Shown piece by piece: positions 26,572 through 34,808 of a DNA stretch of 64,000 nt (position 1 is the first letter of the stretch; each line of letters begins with the position of its first letter). The position numbers and the translations under genes were made by a program. This DNA is from Candidatus Melainabacteria bacterium (GTDB taxonomy: Bacteria > Cyanobacteriota > Vampirovibrionia > Obscuribacterales > Obscuribacteraceae). The stretch lies in contig JADJWK010000001.1 in NCBI GenBank assembly GCA_016716405.1, forward strand, positions 310,001 to 374,000, read 5' to 3'. The notes under the pieces are model-generated. The model saw nothing but the letters and a program-made list of their open reading frames with translations, was not told where the DNA came from and searched no databases.

Positions 26572-27552
26572 TCAAGCGAAGAGCGGATCACCGAGAAATT
26601 CTTCGAGCCTGCCATCCGGCACGCCGAACTGCCGGCAGAGCGAGCGCACGCACCAGAGCTCCCGATGTTTGTGCTCCTGGCCGGTCGGCACAGGCTCCGT
26701 TACCATGCGGCATTCGAATTCAATATGCCCGCTCTCGGGAACCGAAAAATCCTCGACCTTCTCCTTTTCCGCATCCGCAGTTTCGATATCTTCCCTGGCC
26801 GGTACCGAATAGACAGACAGTCCCCGGCTTTGCGAGACGAATGAGGAAACCAGACCGGACTCGCAAGCCCAGTAGATATCGCCGCCACCGGTTTGCACTC
26901 CGGACAGCAGCGTTTTCGTAGCTTCGCGGATCCCGGCTTCCGCGGCGGTGATTCTCAGATAGTCGAATGGCTTGCCGACAAGCACCAGAACATCAGGAGC
27001 GAAACCTCTACCGAGAAGGTCGAGCTGCTCCAGAGATGAAACCACCAGATTGAGGATCACGTATCCGGTCTCGGGACCGGTCTCGAAAAGCTGCTCGAAG
27101 CATCCTCTCAACCCCTGGTGATGAACCTCGATCAGATCAGCAGGACCATGGGCAGCGAACAAACGGTAAGCGAGGCGGCTGACCAGAGTACTGCAGTCCG
27201 CGCTTTCGCCGGCAATAGCGATGACCACCAGATTGCTCCGCTCTTTCCATGTCCGGCCGAGATCGGCCAGCGCTTTCATGGTATCGCTGACAGCGATCAG
27301 AGGATAGCTCGTGCTGGCGATCGGATAGCTCTGACGCTCTTCGACGATACAACCTACCGCGCCGCCAGAGAACGCGTCTCCGAGAAAGTCGTGCCCATCG
27401 TATCGGGAACCGCGCAGGGCCACGAACCAGCAATCGTCCACCGCGCTCCTGGTATCGGTAGCGATGCCGGCGACACAATCAGGAACGAGACCGGCAGCAA
27501 GCCTGCCGCCGGCAATCTCGATGATCTCATCGGCCGAGAATGATGCGCCCAT
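26572..27552 (-). CDS. MurF-like protein with degenerate ATP site
   Basis: This is 326 residues against about 450 for MurF. The N-terminal Mur-ligase substrate domain is clear: ATDTRSAVDDCWFVALRGSR then YDGHDFLGDAFSGGAVGCIV. The middle domain keeps the Mur layout (SDTMKALADLGRTWK, then a strand and a loop), but where MurF has GSNGKTTT the sequence at 113-121 reads AGESADCST, lacking the P-loop lysine. VILNLVVSSLEQLDLLGRGF and PDVLVLVGKPFDYL correspond to later middle-domain strands. The C-terminal ligase domain is missing. It cannot be a working amide ligase as seen. The 60-aa gene lies 15 bp upstream on the same strand. Confidence 0.7.
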   Translation of the reverse strand: MGASFSADEIIEIAGGRLAAGLVPDCVAGIATDTRSAVDDCWFVALRGSRYDGHDFLGDAFSGGAVGCIVEERQSYPIASTSYPLIAVSDTMKALADLGRTWKERSNLVVIAIAGESADCSTLVSRLAYRLFAAHGPADLIEVHHQGLRGCFEQLFETGPETGYVILNLVVSSLEQLDLLGRGFAPDVLVLVGKPFDYLRITAAEAGIREATKTLLSGVQTGGGDIYWACESGLVSSFVSQSRGLSVYSVPAREDIETADAEKEKVEDFSVPESGHIEFECRMVTEPVPTGQEHKHRELWCVRSLCRQFGVPDGRLEEFLGDPLFA

Positions 27553-27567
27553 AGCGACGCTAGATTA

Positions 27568-27750
27568 TCAGGATTTGTCCGCCAGCGCTTTCTCTTGACT
27601 GGATTGAGCCTGCGTTTCTTCAGAACCGAGAAAAGAAGGCCTGATAAATTCGAGGCTGGGCTTTCTATCCCTCTGGTTCAGCTCCTTGTGCAGAAGTCTG
27701 CTGGCGAAACCCTTCTTACGCGGCTTGACAGCGTTGCTATCGCTGGACAT
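27568..27750 (-). CDS. Small basic protein, 60 residues
   Basis: The start is ATG 27750 with GGAGGA seven bases upstream, one of the best sites in the window. The protein is hydrophilic: a basic middle (PRKKGFASRLLHKELNQRDR) and a Ser/Gln/Glu-rich end. It has no membrane helix or recognised domain. It is followed after 15 bp by the MurF-like gene and is probably co-transcribed with it. Confidence 0.6.
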   Translation of the reverse strand: MSSDSNAVKPRKKGFASRLLHKELNQRDRKPSLEFIRPSFLGSEETQAQSSQEKALADKS

Positions 27751-27996
27751 GGTCTTTCCTCCAATTGACTTCACTCGGGGGCCGAACGGCCTCAGCCGGC
27801 AGTCAGTAGACTTCATTGCCCCGAGCCGATACGCCGGCAGGAGCGCAACTTACCGCCTGTGCCCGATAGATACCTGTGAAATCAATATATGGAAAAGCGG
27901 GGCTGTTGGCAACCCGCCAGGAGCTATACTTAGAAGCAATTAACAAGATCGCAGTCAACAAGCCGGAAGCGAAAGCAGCAGGCGCCGGCCGTCGCG

Positions 27997-28002
27997 TAAA
28001 AT
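27997..28002 (+). promoter_or_regulatory. Possible -10 element of a leaderless gene
   Basis: TAAAAT (5/6 to TATAAT) lies 6 nt before ATG 28009. No good -35 is visible and no Shine-Dalgarno precedes the ATG. Confidence 0.35.
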
Positions 28003-28008
28003 CTCAAA

Positions 28009-28941
28009 ATGCAGGAAGATCAGAAATCAGCGACCCGGAAGATTCCTCAGCGAGCACGCCTGGAGTTGCGTATGCCAGTGGTGCTGACTCTGATAGTGCT
28101 CGCCTTCCTCAGCGGCACGCTGCTCTCACCCTTCCTCGCTTCCGGAATCAGCTCGCTCGTGAGAGCGATTCGAGGCGAGTCCGGCGAACAATACAGCGCC
28201 GGCGAGAAAGCGCTTCTCATAAGAGAAGCCAAAAATCTCACCATAACTAGAATCAGGACCGAGATAGGATCAGCCTCCGAAGCCGCGTCCCAGGCCCGGA
28301 AAGCCCTCGAAACGGCAAGCAGACGCCGGGTCCCGGAGCTCGAGCTCTGCCAAATCGCATCGGCCCTCAAAGCTGTCTGCTATCACGGCACACCGACTAG
28401 CGTGGAGAACCTCTACAAGCAATACGAGGCCATCCTCGAGCAGCACCCTGAGCTCTTCTCCGAAGACAACCCGGACAATCTCATCATCGCCGCCTATATA
28501 AATCTCACCGCCGGCGACTCGGCCCAGAGCCACCGGAACTATCCTGCAGCTGACGAGCGCTACAAGAGAGCCGACGGTTTCGCTAGAAAGATCAAGCACA
28601 ATGAGGACTGGCTGCCCGCCTACGTGAGCGATCGAAAAGGACTCTGCTATCTCAGGCAAGATATGTACAGGGAGGCTCTCGCCGAGTTCAAGAACACTCT
28701 GGAATTCGTGGAGAAGCATGGCGAGACTTCTTACGGGGGTCAGAAAAAGCTCGACATACTCTACACTCTGAGCACCCTGGCTGTTCGACTCAGCCTTTTC
28801 GAGGATCAGGTCAAATACGCCAGGCAGGGACTGGCCGTCTTGAGCTCGAGCAAAGATGAAACGCGCCGGTTCTACAAGCACATGTTCACGATCATGCTGA
28901 ACAAGAACGCCGAGATCAGGCACTTCCACCATCCTGATTGA
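28009..28941 (+). CDS. Membrane-anchored TPR protein
   Basis: This is 310 residues. The short basic N-terminus is followed by one membrane helix (about 23-48, PVVLTLIVLAFLSGTLLSPF). The rest is extracytoplasmic or cytosolic helical repeat sequence. A clear TPR pair lies at about 205-250 (YVSDRKGLCYLRQDMYREAL then AEFKNTLEFVEKHG) followed by LYTLSTLAVRLSLFEDQVKY. There is no enzyme motif. The start codon has no ribosome-binding site but TAAAAT lies 6 nt upstream, so the mRNA may be leaderless. It is an orphan with a possible scaffold role. Confidence 0.75.
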   Translation: MQEDQKSATRKIPQRARLELRMPVVLTLIVLAFLSGTLLSPFLASGISSLVRAIRGESGEQYSAGEKALLIREAKNLTITRIRTEIGSASEAASQARKALETASRRRVPELELCQIASALKAVCYHGTPTSVENLYKQYEAILEQHPELFSEDNPDNLIIAAYINLTAGDSAQSHRNYPAADERYKRADGFARKIKHNEDWLPAYVSDRKGLCYLRQDMYREALAEFKNTLEFVEKHGETSYGGQKKLDILYTLSTLAVRLSLFEDQVKYARQGLAVLSSSKDETRRFYKHMFTIMLNKNAEIRHFHHPD

Positions 28942-29294
28942 TTTTGTTACGCCGCCTGAGGATCCTGCGCTAGCGACGCTATACCGATCGCTGGTACGAG
29001 CCGGAGTCCTGTCTCCGGTCCAGGCAAGGCAAAGGTGATTCCTGTGCGCTTCAATCAAGAGTCAATTAATGTATAGACACATGATATGGGTTGCTGAAGA
29101 AGCCACTCGCCATTAAGTTTCGAATCTGTATTCAGATTGCGTATCTCTCGGATTTCTACTCCCTCAAACATCACCCGACTCTCGATCCGGAATTTCCAAC
29201 CGTGACGGCAAGCCGTGCGGAGCTTCATGGTCGAGGCATGCCGAGAATCGGGGTCTTTTCACCGGCGCGGTCTGAATCTCTCACAGGAGGGCCC
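28942..29294. other. Intergenic region, 353 bp
   Basis: AT-rich sequence at about 29065-29085 (ATTAATGTATAGACAC) may contain a promoter for the next gene. No terminator hairpin is evident. In-frame upstream extension of the next gene to 29091 looks non-coding. Confidence 0.35.
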
Positions 29295-29786
29295 ATGCGC
29301 TATCTCACCAATCAACTCGGCTGGCGGAGCGACCGCTCCTGGGACAACACCTGGGTCAACAGCGAAGGCTCCAGCCTCATGCCGATGTTCTCCTTCGGGG
29401 GTCATCACGGCTTTCAAGCCCCCACGGGGCGCGAGCGCCTGTTTGCGGCCGAGCCCTTCACCATCGAGCAAGCCGTCAGCTGGCTCGATCGCGAACCGTT
29501 CGAGTCGCTCCTGAGCGGTCACCACCAGTGGTGCACCCTCCTTGCCAGCACCCTGGGCATGGACATCGCCATGCACGACCCCGCCAAAAAGCCGGGTAGC
29601 CTCAGGCTCGGCAAGGGCGATTTCGTCCTGCGCGTCTCTTATCCCATCGAGCTCGATGAGAAGGGCATGTCGGACGCGGCGATCATGGAGCGGCTCGCCG
29701 CCGACCGAAGCCTTCTGCGCTTTTTCCTTCACTTCATCGCTCCTTTCGAGCCCTCCCGGGCTCAAGTGTGGGACGCCGGCCTCTGA
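29295..29786 (+). CDS. Hypothetical protein, 163 residues
   Basis: The start is ATG 29295 with AGGAGG six bases upstream, which excludes the longer frame. The protein has an aromatic/His-rich N-terminal half (FSFGGHHGFQAP, SGHHQWCTLL) and a mixed second half (FVLRVSYPIELDEKGMSDAA). No signal peptide, membrane helix or known domain is seen. A short direct repeat GCGTGAGATCTGAGC just past the stop (about 29788-29825) repeats three times. The function is unknown. Confidence 0.65.
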   Translation: MRYLTNQLGWRSDRSWDNTWVNSEGSSLMPMFSFGGHHGFQAPTGRERLFAAEPFTIEQAVSWLDREPFESLLSGHHQWCTLLASTLGMDIAMHDPAKKPGSLRLGKGDFVLRVSYPIELDEKGMSDAAIMERLAADRSLLRFFLHFIAPFEPSRAQVWDAGL

Positions 29787-30058
29787 GCGTGAGATCTGAG
29801 CGTGAGATCTGCGCGTGAGATCTGAGCCGGTCCCTGAAGCTACACCCGGACGAGGCTTGCCGAGAAGATCGGCGATCACTGGCTTCGCCCAGCGATAACC
29901 TCGTCCAAACCAATCAATCTCAATCCGTAAGGAAAATGCATTCTTACGGCCGGCTCCACTCCCTGCCGCCGTTCCTGGCGGTCCTGGAGCCGAGCATGTC
30001 GTCCTTCCGGTGCCCTCGTGGCGCCTGGAGCGGCGCATAAAGCATGGAGGTAACTCTC

Positions 30059-30424
30059 ATGTTGCTATGGACAATCCTCTTGCTGGCTCTGGCGGCTCTT
30101 ATCGTTTTGGCCGCCCGCAAAGCAAGAGAAGAAGAAATGGAGGCCATCGCCAATCTCATCCACACGATCGAAGTCAACCTGTCGATCTTGAATTCCGAGA
30201 TTGAGAACCTCTCCATTCTTGCCGACAACGCCAGCACCTGCCCGAATCAGGAGACCATAAAGAATCTCCTGGACCAGGCCAGGCGCGAAGCCGACTCGGC
30301 ACAGACGCGGCTCGCCTCGACCACCTCGAGGGAGGGCCTCGGCTCGCTCTTGAGCGAGGTCTTCGCGGCTATGAACAAAGCCACTTCGGCTCACAGTCTT
30401 CTCTCCCCCTGCCGCGAGAGCTGA
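30059..30424 (+). CDS. Small single-span membrane protein with coiled coil
   Basis: This is 121 residues. ATG 30059 is preceded by GGAGG at 8 nt; the in-frame ATG at 30044 lies inside that site. One N-terminal membrane helix (residues 1-21) leads to a helical cytoplasmic or periplasmic part with a coiled coil (EEEMEAIANLIHTIEVNL, then EIENLSILADNA). The C-terminus is Ser/Ala-rich. A strong terminator follows directly, so the gene ends its transcript. Confidence 0.7.
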   Translation: MLLWTILLLALAALIVLAARKAREEEMEAIANLIHTIEVNLSILNSEIENLSILADNASTCPNQETIKNLLDQARREADSAQTRLASTTSREGLGSLLSEVFAAMNKATSAHSLLSPCRES

Positions 30425-30432
30425 TTACTGGG

Positions 30433-30466
30433 GAGAGCAGGCCAGCACCGGCCTGCTCTCTCTTTT
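30433..30466 (+). terminator. Rho-independent terminator after the gene at 30059-30424
   Basis: A perfect 11-bp stem (30433-30443 with 30450-30460), 6-nt loop, then TCTTTTT. Confidence 0.92.
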
Positions 30467-30653
30467 TGATGCCGATTACCACTATATCCTTTAGTATTCA
30501 AAACGGGATACCGGAATTCAATTGCACGCACTTGCCGGAATCAAGCTCCTCTCAGGCAACGCTGATTGCTTCGGAGTCCCAAGCCGAAAATCGCACGATA
30601 GAGTTTGAGAAAACCCTCTGAGCCGTCAACAGGCTCACCGATCGAACAGTTGC

Positions 30654-31835
30654 TTACCAGCAATGAGCCATAGCGCTCTCGAAGCTGAAAGGACTCAAAT
30701 CGATTCGGCTCCTGCCGTCGGTCACGATCTCCGCCAGCGACTCGCCGATTGCCGCCGAGTGCTTGAAGCCGTGGCCGGAGCAGGGCGAGCAGACGATCAC
30801 TCCCTGCATTTCGGGGTGGCGATCGATGACGAAACGAGCATCGGCGGTAGCAGTGTACATGCAGGTGGCTGTCCTTACGCACCGCCTGCCCAGAAGCGGG
30901 AAATAAGGCTCGACCTGCATTTCGTACATGGATCGGATCTCCTCTTCGGAGACGTATCGATCCAATTCATCAGGATCGATACTTTCCAGATACCTGCCGC
31001 TGCCGATCTTGAGGCCGCCCCCGGGCCCGTCGATCGCAGGAAAACCATACATGGCCATTCCCCTGCCCTGCACCTCCCAGATGAATATCGGAAAACGCTC
31101 GGGAACGAACTGATCGTAATGCTCTTCCACATCGAACCAGTAGAGCACCTGCCGGTAGACTTTGAACAGGCCGGAACCATGCCGGCCGAGGAGCTTGGGC
31201 AACCAGGCTCCGGCCGTCAAAACCAGATGGCCTGCGAGATATTCGCCCCTGTCGGTGCGGACATGCACTCCCCCATCCACCGAGGTGAAGTCCAGCACCT
31301 GCTCCCCGGTAGAGACCCGGGCGCCGAGCTTGCGCGCCAGGCGCAATTGCGCTTCCACACAATTTTCCGGGCGCAGGAAGCCAGCCTCGTGCTCGAAATA
31401 GCCGATCTCGTCATCGGCTACGCAAAACTGCGGAAAACGCCTTCGCATCTCGATCGCATTCAAGACCTCGTGACCGATTCCATACTTGTTCGCTGCCGCC
31501 AGGGTATTCTCGAAGAACTCGGCGACGTGGATGGTGCTCGTCCGGCTGCCACTCGAGATCATCAAGCCTCCGGTAATGGAAAGCAAATCCATACCGCTCT
31601 CCTTCTCGATTTCTCGGAAGATCTCATACGATCGCAGAGTCAGGGGCACGAAATGGTCCCCTTCGCCAATCGCCTGCCTGGTGATTCTCGTATCGCCGTG
31701 GGTGGAGCCCAGAGAATGAGGCGGAGTGAAACGATCGATTCCAAGAACCCTGGCTTTGCGCCGGGCAAGCTGGTACAGCGAAGCACTGCCCATGGCTCCG
31801 AGCCCCGCCACTATGGCATCAAACTTCTCGACCAT
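30654..31835 (-). CDS. FAD-dependent oxidoreductase, monomeric sarcosine oxidase / N-methyltryptophan oxidase family
   Basis: This is 393 residues, close to SolA and MSOX (about 372-390). The FAD Rossmann motif is GLGAMGSAS (11-19). GSTHGDTRITRQA is the typical second FAD-contact segment. RTATCMYTATADARFVIDRHP contains Cys325 at the position that binds FAD covalently in MSOX, and SPCSGHGFKHSAAIGE is the C-terminal FAD motif. The enzyme should oxidise an N-methyl amino acid and release formaldehyde and hydrogen peroxide; sarcosine, N-methyltryptophan or pipecolate cannot be told apart here. The start is ATG 31835 after GAGGA. It is divergent from pyrB. Confidence 0.88.
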   Translation of the reverse strand: MVEKFDAIVAGLGAMGSASLYQLARRKARVLGIDRFTPPHSLGSTHGDTRITRQAIGEGDHFVPLTLRSYEIFREIEKESGMDLLSITGGLMISSGSRTSTIHVAEFFENTLAAANKYGIGHEVLNAIEMRRRFPQFCVADDEIGYFEHEAGFLRPENCVEAQLRLARKLGARVSTGEQVLDFTSVDGGVHVRTDRGEYLAGHLVLTAGAWLPKLLGRHGSGLFKVYRQVLYWFDVEEHYDQFVPERFPIFIWEVQGRGMAMYGFPAIDGPGGGLKIGSGRYLESIDPDELDRYVSEEEIRSMYEMQVEPYFPLLGRRCVRTATCMYTATADARFVIDRHPEMQGVIVCSPCSGHGFKHSAAIGESLAEIVTDGRSRIDLSPFSFESAMAHCW

Positions 31836-31909
31836 GACGTCCTCTCAAAAGAATCAAATATCGAGCAGGCAACCAGGTTAGCACAGCTTCGGGTCTATGT
31901 TGCCACGAA

Positions 31910-31938
31910 TTGACACGACTGACCGATCCCCGGATAAT
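31910..31938 (+). promoter_or_regulatory. Strong promoter of pyrB, predicting a leaderless mRNA
   Basis: TTGACA (31910-31915), exactly 17 nt, then GATAAT (31933-31938). This is 6/6 and 5/6 to consensus. The expected transcription start is 31945-31946, which is the A of ATG 31946 or the base before it. No Shine-Dalgarno is present. The TTG at 31910, a possible upstream start in the same frame, is the -35 element itself. Confidence 0.75.
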
Positions 31939-31945
31939 TCCTGCA

Positions 31946-32986
31946 ATGAGAGAGACCTCACAAGAGACCTCACAAGAGATCAGCACGACCGACGTGACCC
32001 TGCCGTCCATCCCGGCGTCTCTTCAAAGCCTTCTCGATTCGGACGGCGCCCGTCACTTCAAACGTCGCAGGCACCTGATCGATGTCGAGGCGCTGAGCCC
32101 GTCCGAGATAGAGGCGATTGTCGAAACAGCCCGATCCTTGAAAACCCTCATGATGCAGGGGCAGCTACCATTGCGAGCGCTGAGCGGCAAAAGCGTCGCT
32201 ACTCTTTTCTACGAGAACTCCACCCGCACGCGCTCGAGTTTCGAGCTGGCGGCAGCCAATCTCGACGCCCATGTCCTCAACCTGGACATCAACAGCTCGT
32301 CCGTGGTGAAGGGCGAGACCATCGACGACACTGCACGAACAATCAGCGCTATGGGCGTCAGCGCTCTGATCCAGAGACATGCCCAGTCCGGTTCGCCGGA
32401 GCGGCTAAATGAAATCGCACCACCAACGATATCAATCATCAATGCCGGCGATGGCTGGCGAGGACACCCGACCCAGGCCCTCCTCGACTATATGACCATG
32501 ATCGAGATATGCAAGTCCGTGGAAGGCAGGAAAATAGTAATAGTCGGCGATATCAAACACAGCCGGGTGGCTCGCTCGAACATCAGCCTGCTCAAGAAGT
32601 TCGGCGCCGACATCCATGTCTGCGGACCACCGCCCCTGGTACCGTACGGCATCGAGAGCCTTGGGGTCAGGTCTCATTACGAACTCTGCAATGCCGTCGA
32701 AGGAGCCGATTTCATCATGGCACTGCGCCTCCAGAAAGAGCGCCAGAAACAGGGTTTGATTCCAAGCACCGCGGACTACGCTCATCTCTACCGGGTCGAC
32801 CACGCCTGCTTGAGAATGGCCGGATCGGGAGTGCGTATACTCCATCCCGGACCGATCAACCGGGGCATAGAAATCACCGGCGCCCTGGCCGACGACCCGG
32901 CTCTCTCTCTGATCACCACTCAGGTGACCAACGGAATCGCCGTCCGCATGGCGGTTTTACTGATTCTACTCAGAAACGGGGACTGA
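31946..32986 (+). CDS. pyrB: Aspartate carbamoyltransferase catalytic subunit
   Basis: This is 346 residues. It joins carbamoyl phosphate to aspartate, the first committed step of pyrimidine synthesis. The carbamoyl-phosphate motif STRTR is at 92-96 within FYENSTRTRSSFE, and HPTQALLDYMTM and ILHPGPINRGIEI are ATCase landmarks. A Ser/Thr/Glu-rich N-terminal extension of about 30 residues precedes the usual start, encoded in part by a 12-bp direct repeat (GAGACCTCACAA, twice). The ATG is placed by the promoter at 31910-31938. pyrC follows after 3 bp. No pyrI is present, so this is a catalytic-subunit-only type. Confidence 0.95.
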   Translation: MRETSQETSQEISTTDVTLPSIPASLQSLLDSDGARHFKRRRHLIDVEALSPSEIEAIVETARSLKTLMMQGQLPLRALSGKSVATLFYENSTRTRSSFELAAANLDAHVLNLDINSSSVVKGETIDDTARTISAMGVSALIQRHAQSGSPERLNEIAPPTISIINAGDGWRGHPTQALLDYMTMIEICKSVEGRKIVIVGDIKHSRVARSNISLLKKFGADIHVCGPPPLVPYGIESLGVRSHYELCNAVEGADFIMALRLQKERQKQGLIPSTADYAHLYRVDHACLRMAGSGVRILHPGPINRGIEITGALADDPALSLITTQVTNGIAVRMAVLLILLRNGD

Positions 32987-32989
32987 AAT

Positions 32990-34327
32990 ATGAGCGACTC
33001 GCTACTGATAACAGGCGGCCTGATTGCAAACGGTGCCGACGGGGGCAGGGCGCAGAAGTGCAATGGCGATCCGCGCGCCGGGCTCCTGCGCAGGGACGTG
33101 CGCATCGAGGGAGCCAGGATATCCGAAGTAGCCGAGAATCTCGCGCCGGTAGATGGAGAAACGATTATCCAGGCCGAAGGTCTATTCCTCTCCCCGGGCT
33201 TTATCGATATCCACACACATCTGCGTGATTTCGAACAGTCCGCCAAGGAAGACTTCGAGACCGGCTCTAAAGCTGCCGCCGCCGGCGGATTCACCACCGT
33301 GCTCACCATGGCGAACACTATCCCCACCACCGATTCGGTGATCATGGTGGAAAACGCCCTGAACCGGATCAGGAATAAGGCAGTGATCAAAGTGCTGCCG
33401 GTGGCGTGCGTTACCGTCGGCATGGCCGGAGAGCAACTCACCGATATGGCCAGGCTTGCCGAGCTCGGCGTGCCCGCCTTTTCGGATGACGGGCTACCGG
33501 TGAGCAATCTGGCTGTGCTCAGACATGCTCTCGAATACTCACGCCTGACGGGCAAGCCGATTATCAGCCATGCCGAGGATCGTCATCTCAGCCAGGACGG
33601 CTGCATCAACGAGTCCGAGACGGCTACAAGACTGGGACTTCCGGGCATCCCCCCGATGTCTGAAGCAGCTTGTATCGCCAGGGAAATCGAGATAGTCCGA
33701 GGCACCGGTTGCCACCTCCATTTTGCCCATGTCTCCACCCGCGCCTCTGTCGAGCTCATAGCCAGAGCCAAGGCCGACGGTCTCAAGGTGACTGCCGAGG
33801 CGGCTCCTCACCACCTGATGCTGAGCGACGATGACATCACCGAATACGATACCAGATTCAAGATGAACCCGCCCCTGCGCTCCAGAGACGATCGCGCCGC
33901 CGTCGTCGCCGCCCTCATAGACGGAACCATCGACATCATCGCCACCGACCACGCCCCCCATACCAGGGAAGAGAAAGCACGCCCCTTCGAGAGCGCTCCT
34001 TTCGGAGTAATCGGTCTCGAGACGGCATTCAGCCTCATGTTCGAGCTTCTCCACCTAAAGAACGACCTGCCCCTGACTTTCATCAGCCATCGGCTCTCGA
34101 CAGCGCCAGCCCGGATCATCGGGCTCCCAGAGCCCGCGGTGGAAGCCGGAGCGACCGCCGACATAACGATAATCGATCCGGACCGGAAGTGGACCTACTC
34201 CACGGACGAAGGATTCTCGAAGAGCAATAATACGCCTTTCGACGGCAGAGCAATGGCCGGTAAAGCGGTGGCGACTATCTGCGATGGAAGAATAGCTTAT
34301 CGAGACCCCGGTTTTGACCAGCGATAA
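32990..34327 (+). CDS. pyrC: Dihydroorotase
   Basis: This is 445 residues of the class I (bacterial multifunctional-type) dihydroorotase, which closes carbamoyl aspartate to dihydroorotate. The first metal motif is HTH (His76, His78) in GFIDIHTHLRDF. The catalytic aspartate is Asp320 in IIATDHAPH, and GFTTVLTMANTIPTTDS is a family landmark. An insertion of about 25 residues (about 13-38, NGADGGRAQKCNGDPRAG) splits the first beta strands compared with usual members. It is translated directly after pyrB (3-bp gap), giving a pyrBC operon. Confidence 0.95.
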   Translation: MSDSLLITGGLIANGADGGRAQKCNGDPRAGLLRRDVRIEGARISEVAENLAPVDGETIIQAEGLFLSPGFIDIHTHLRDFEQSAKEDFETGSKAAAAGGFTTVLTMANTIPTTDSVIMVENALNRIRNKAVIKVLPVACVTVGMAGEQLTDMARLAELGVPAFSDDGLPVSNLAVLRHALEYSRLTGKPIISHAEDRHLSQDGCINESETATRLGLPGIPPMSEAACIAREIEIVRGTGCHLHFAHVSTRASVELIARAKADGLKVTAEAAPHHLMLSDDDITEYDTRFKMNPPLRSRDDRAAVVAALIDGTIDIIATDHAPHTREEKARPFESAPFGVIGLETAFSLMFELLHLKNDLPLTFISHRLSTAPARIIGLPEPAVEAGATADITIIDPDRKWTYSTDEGFSKSNNTPFDGRAMAGKAVATICDGRIAYRDPGFDQR

Positions 34328-34340
34328 AATTAGCTATCAT
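34314..34340 (+). promoter_or_regulatory. Possible internal promoter before the membrane protein gene
   Basis: TTGACC (34314-34319), 15 nt, TATCAT (34335-34340, 5/6). The -10 lies 8 nt before ATG 34349 and there is no Shine-Dalgarno. The -35 overlaps the end of pyrC. The spacing is short, so this is tentative. Confidence 0.35.
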
Positions 34341-34348
34341 AAAAATTG

Positions 34349-34807
34349 ATGGGAGCAGCAGCAAAACTTTGGCAAGCGACCCGCCAGTGCAGGCTCGTAC
34401 TCTTGTTCGCTGTTCTCGCCCTGGTCGTTCTATGCCTGAAGCCCCAGCACTATGTCTCGATGAGCCGCTTCCAGCACTACGGAATGGCTTTCACTGTTTT
34501 CGGTCTGGGCTATATTCTGGAGACTGCGCTCTCTTTTAAGACTCTCCACAAATGGGCCCGGGGGAGCTATCTGGGCACCGGTATGCTTTTCGGCTCCGCC
34601 GGACTGATCTTCTGGCTCTGCCCCTGGCTAACCGATATGTACAGAACGATTCTGCTAGTCTCATATCTGACTTTCTCGGTGGGCGTCGGAGCAGTCTGGG
34701 CCCGCTGGATAATCGAAGATAGCAACAAGTACGAAGATAGCAAAAAGTACGAAGATAGCGAAAAGAACAAAGATAGCAAAAAGAACAAGATACCGGAGGA
34801 GGGTTGA
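34349..34807 (+). CDS. Small membrane protein with charged hexapeptide-repeat tail
   Basis: This is 152 residues. Four membrane helices lie between about 15 and 120 (LVLLFAVLALVVLCL, MAFTVFGLGYILETAL, GMLFGSAGLIFWLCPWL, ILLVSYLTFSVGVGAVW). The cytoplasmic tail repeats DSNKYE-DSKKYE-DSEKNK-DSKKNK, encoded by four 18-bp repeats. I do not recognise a family. It follows pyrC by 21 bp and precedes the kinase gene by 1 bp, so it is probably in the same transcript even if it has its own promoter. Confidence 0.7.
   Translation: MGAAAKLWQATRQCRLVLLFAVLALVVLCLKPQHYVSMSRFQHYGMAFTVFGLGYILETALSFKTLHKWARGSYLGTGMLFGSAGLIFWLCPWLTDMYRTILLVSYLTFSVGVGAVWARWIIEDSNKYEDSKKYEDSEKNKDSKKNKIPEEG
34718..34789 (+). repeat. 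18-bp tandem repeat, four copies, coding
   Basis: Units beginning GATAGC occur at 34718, 34736, 34754 and 34772. They encode the repeated DS-K-(Y/N)-(E/K) tail of the membrane protein. Confidence 0.85.
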
Positions 34808-34808
34808 A

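Noticed and set aside
31910..31945. TTG start of pyrB at 31910
   Set aside because: The TTG is part of a consensus -35 element and would lie upstream of the predicted transcription start.
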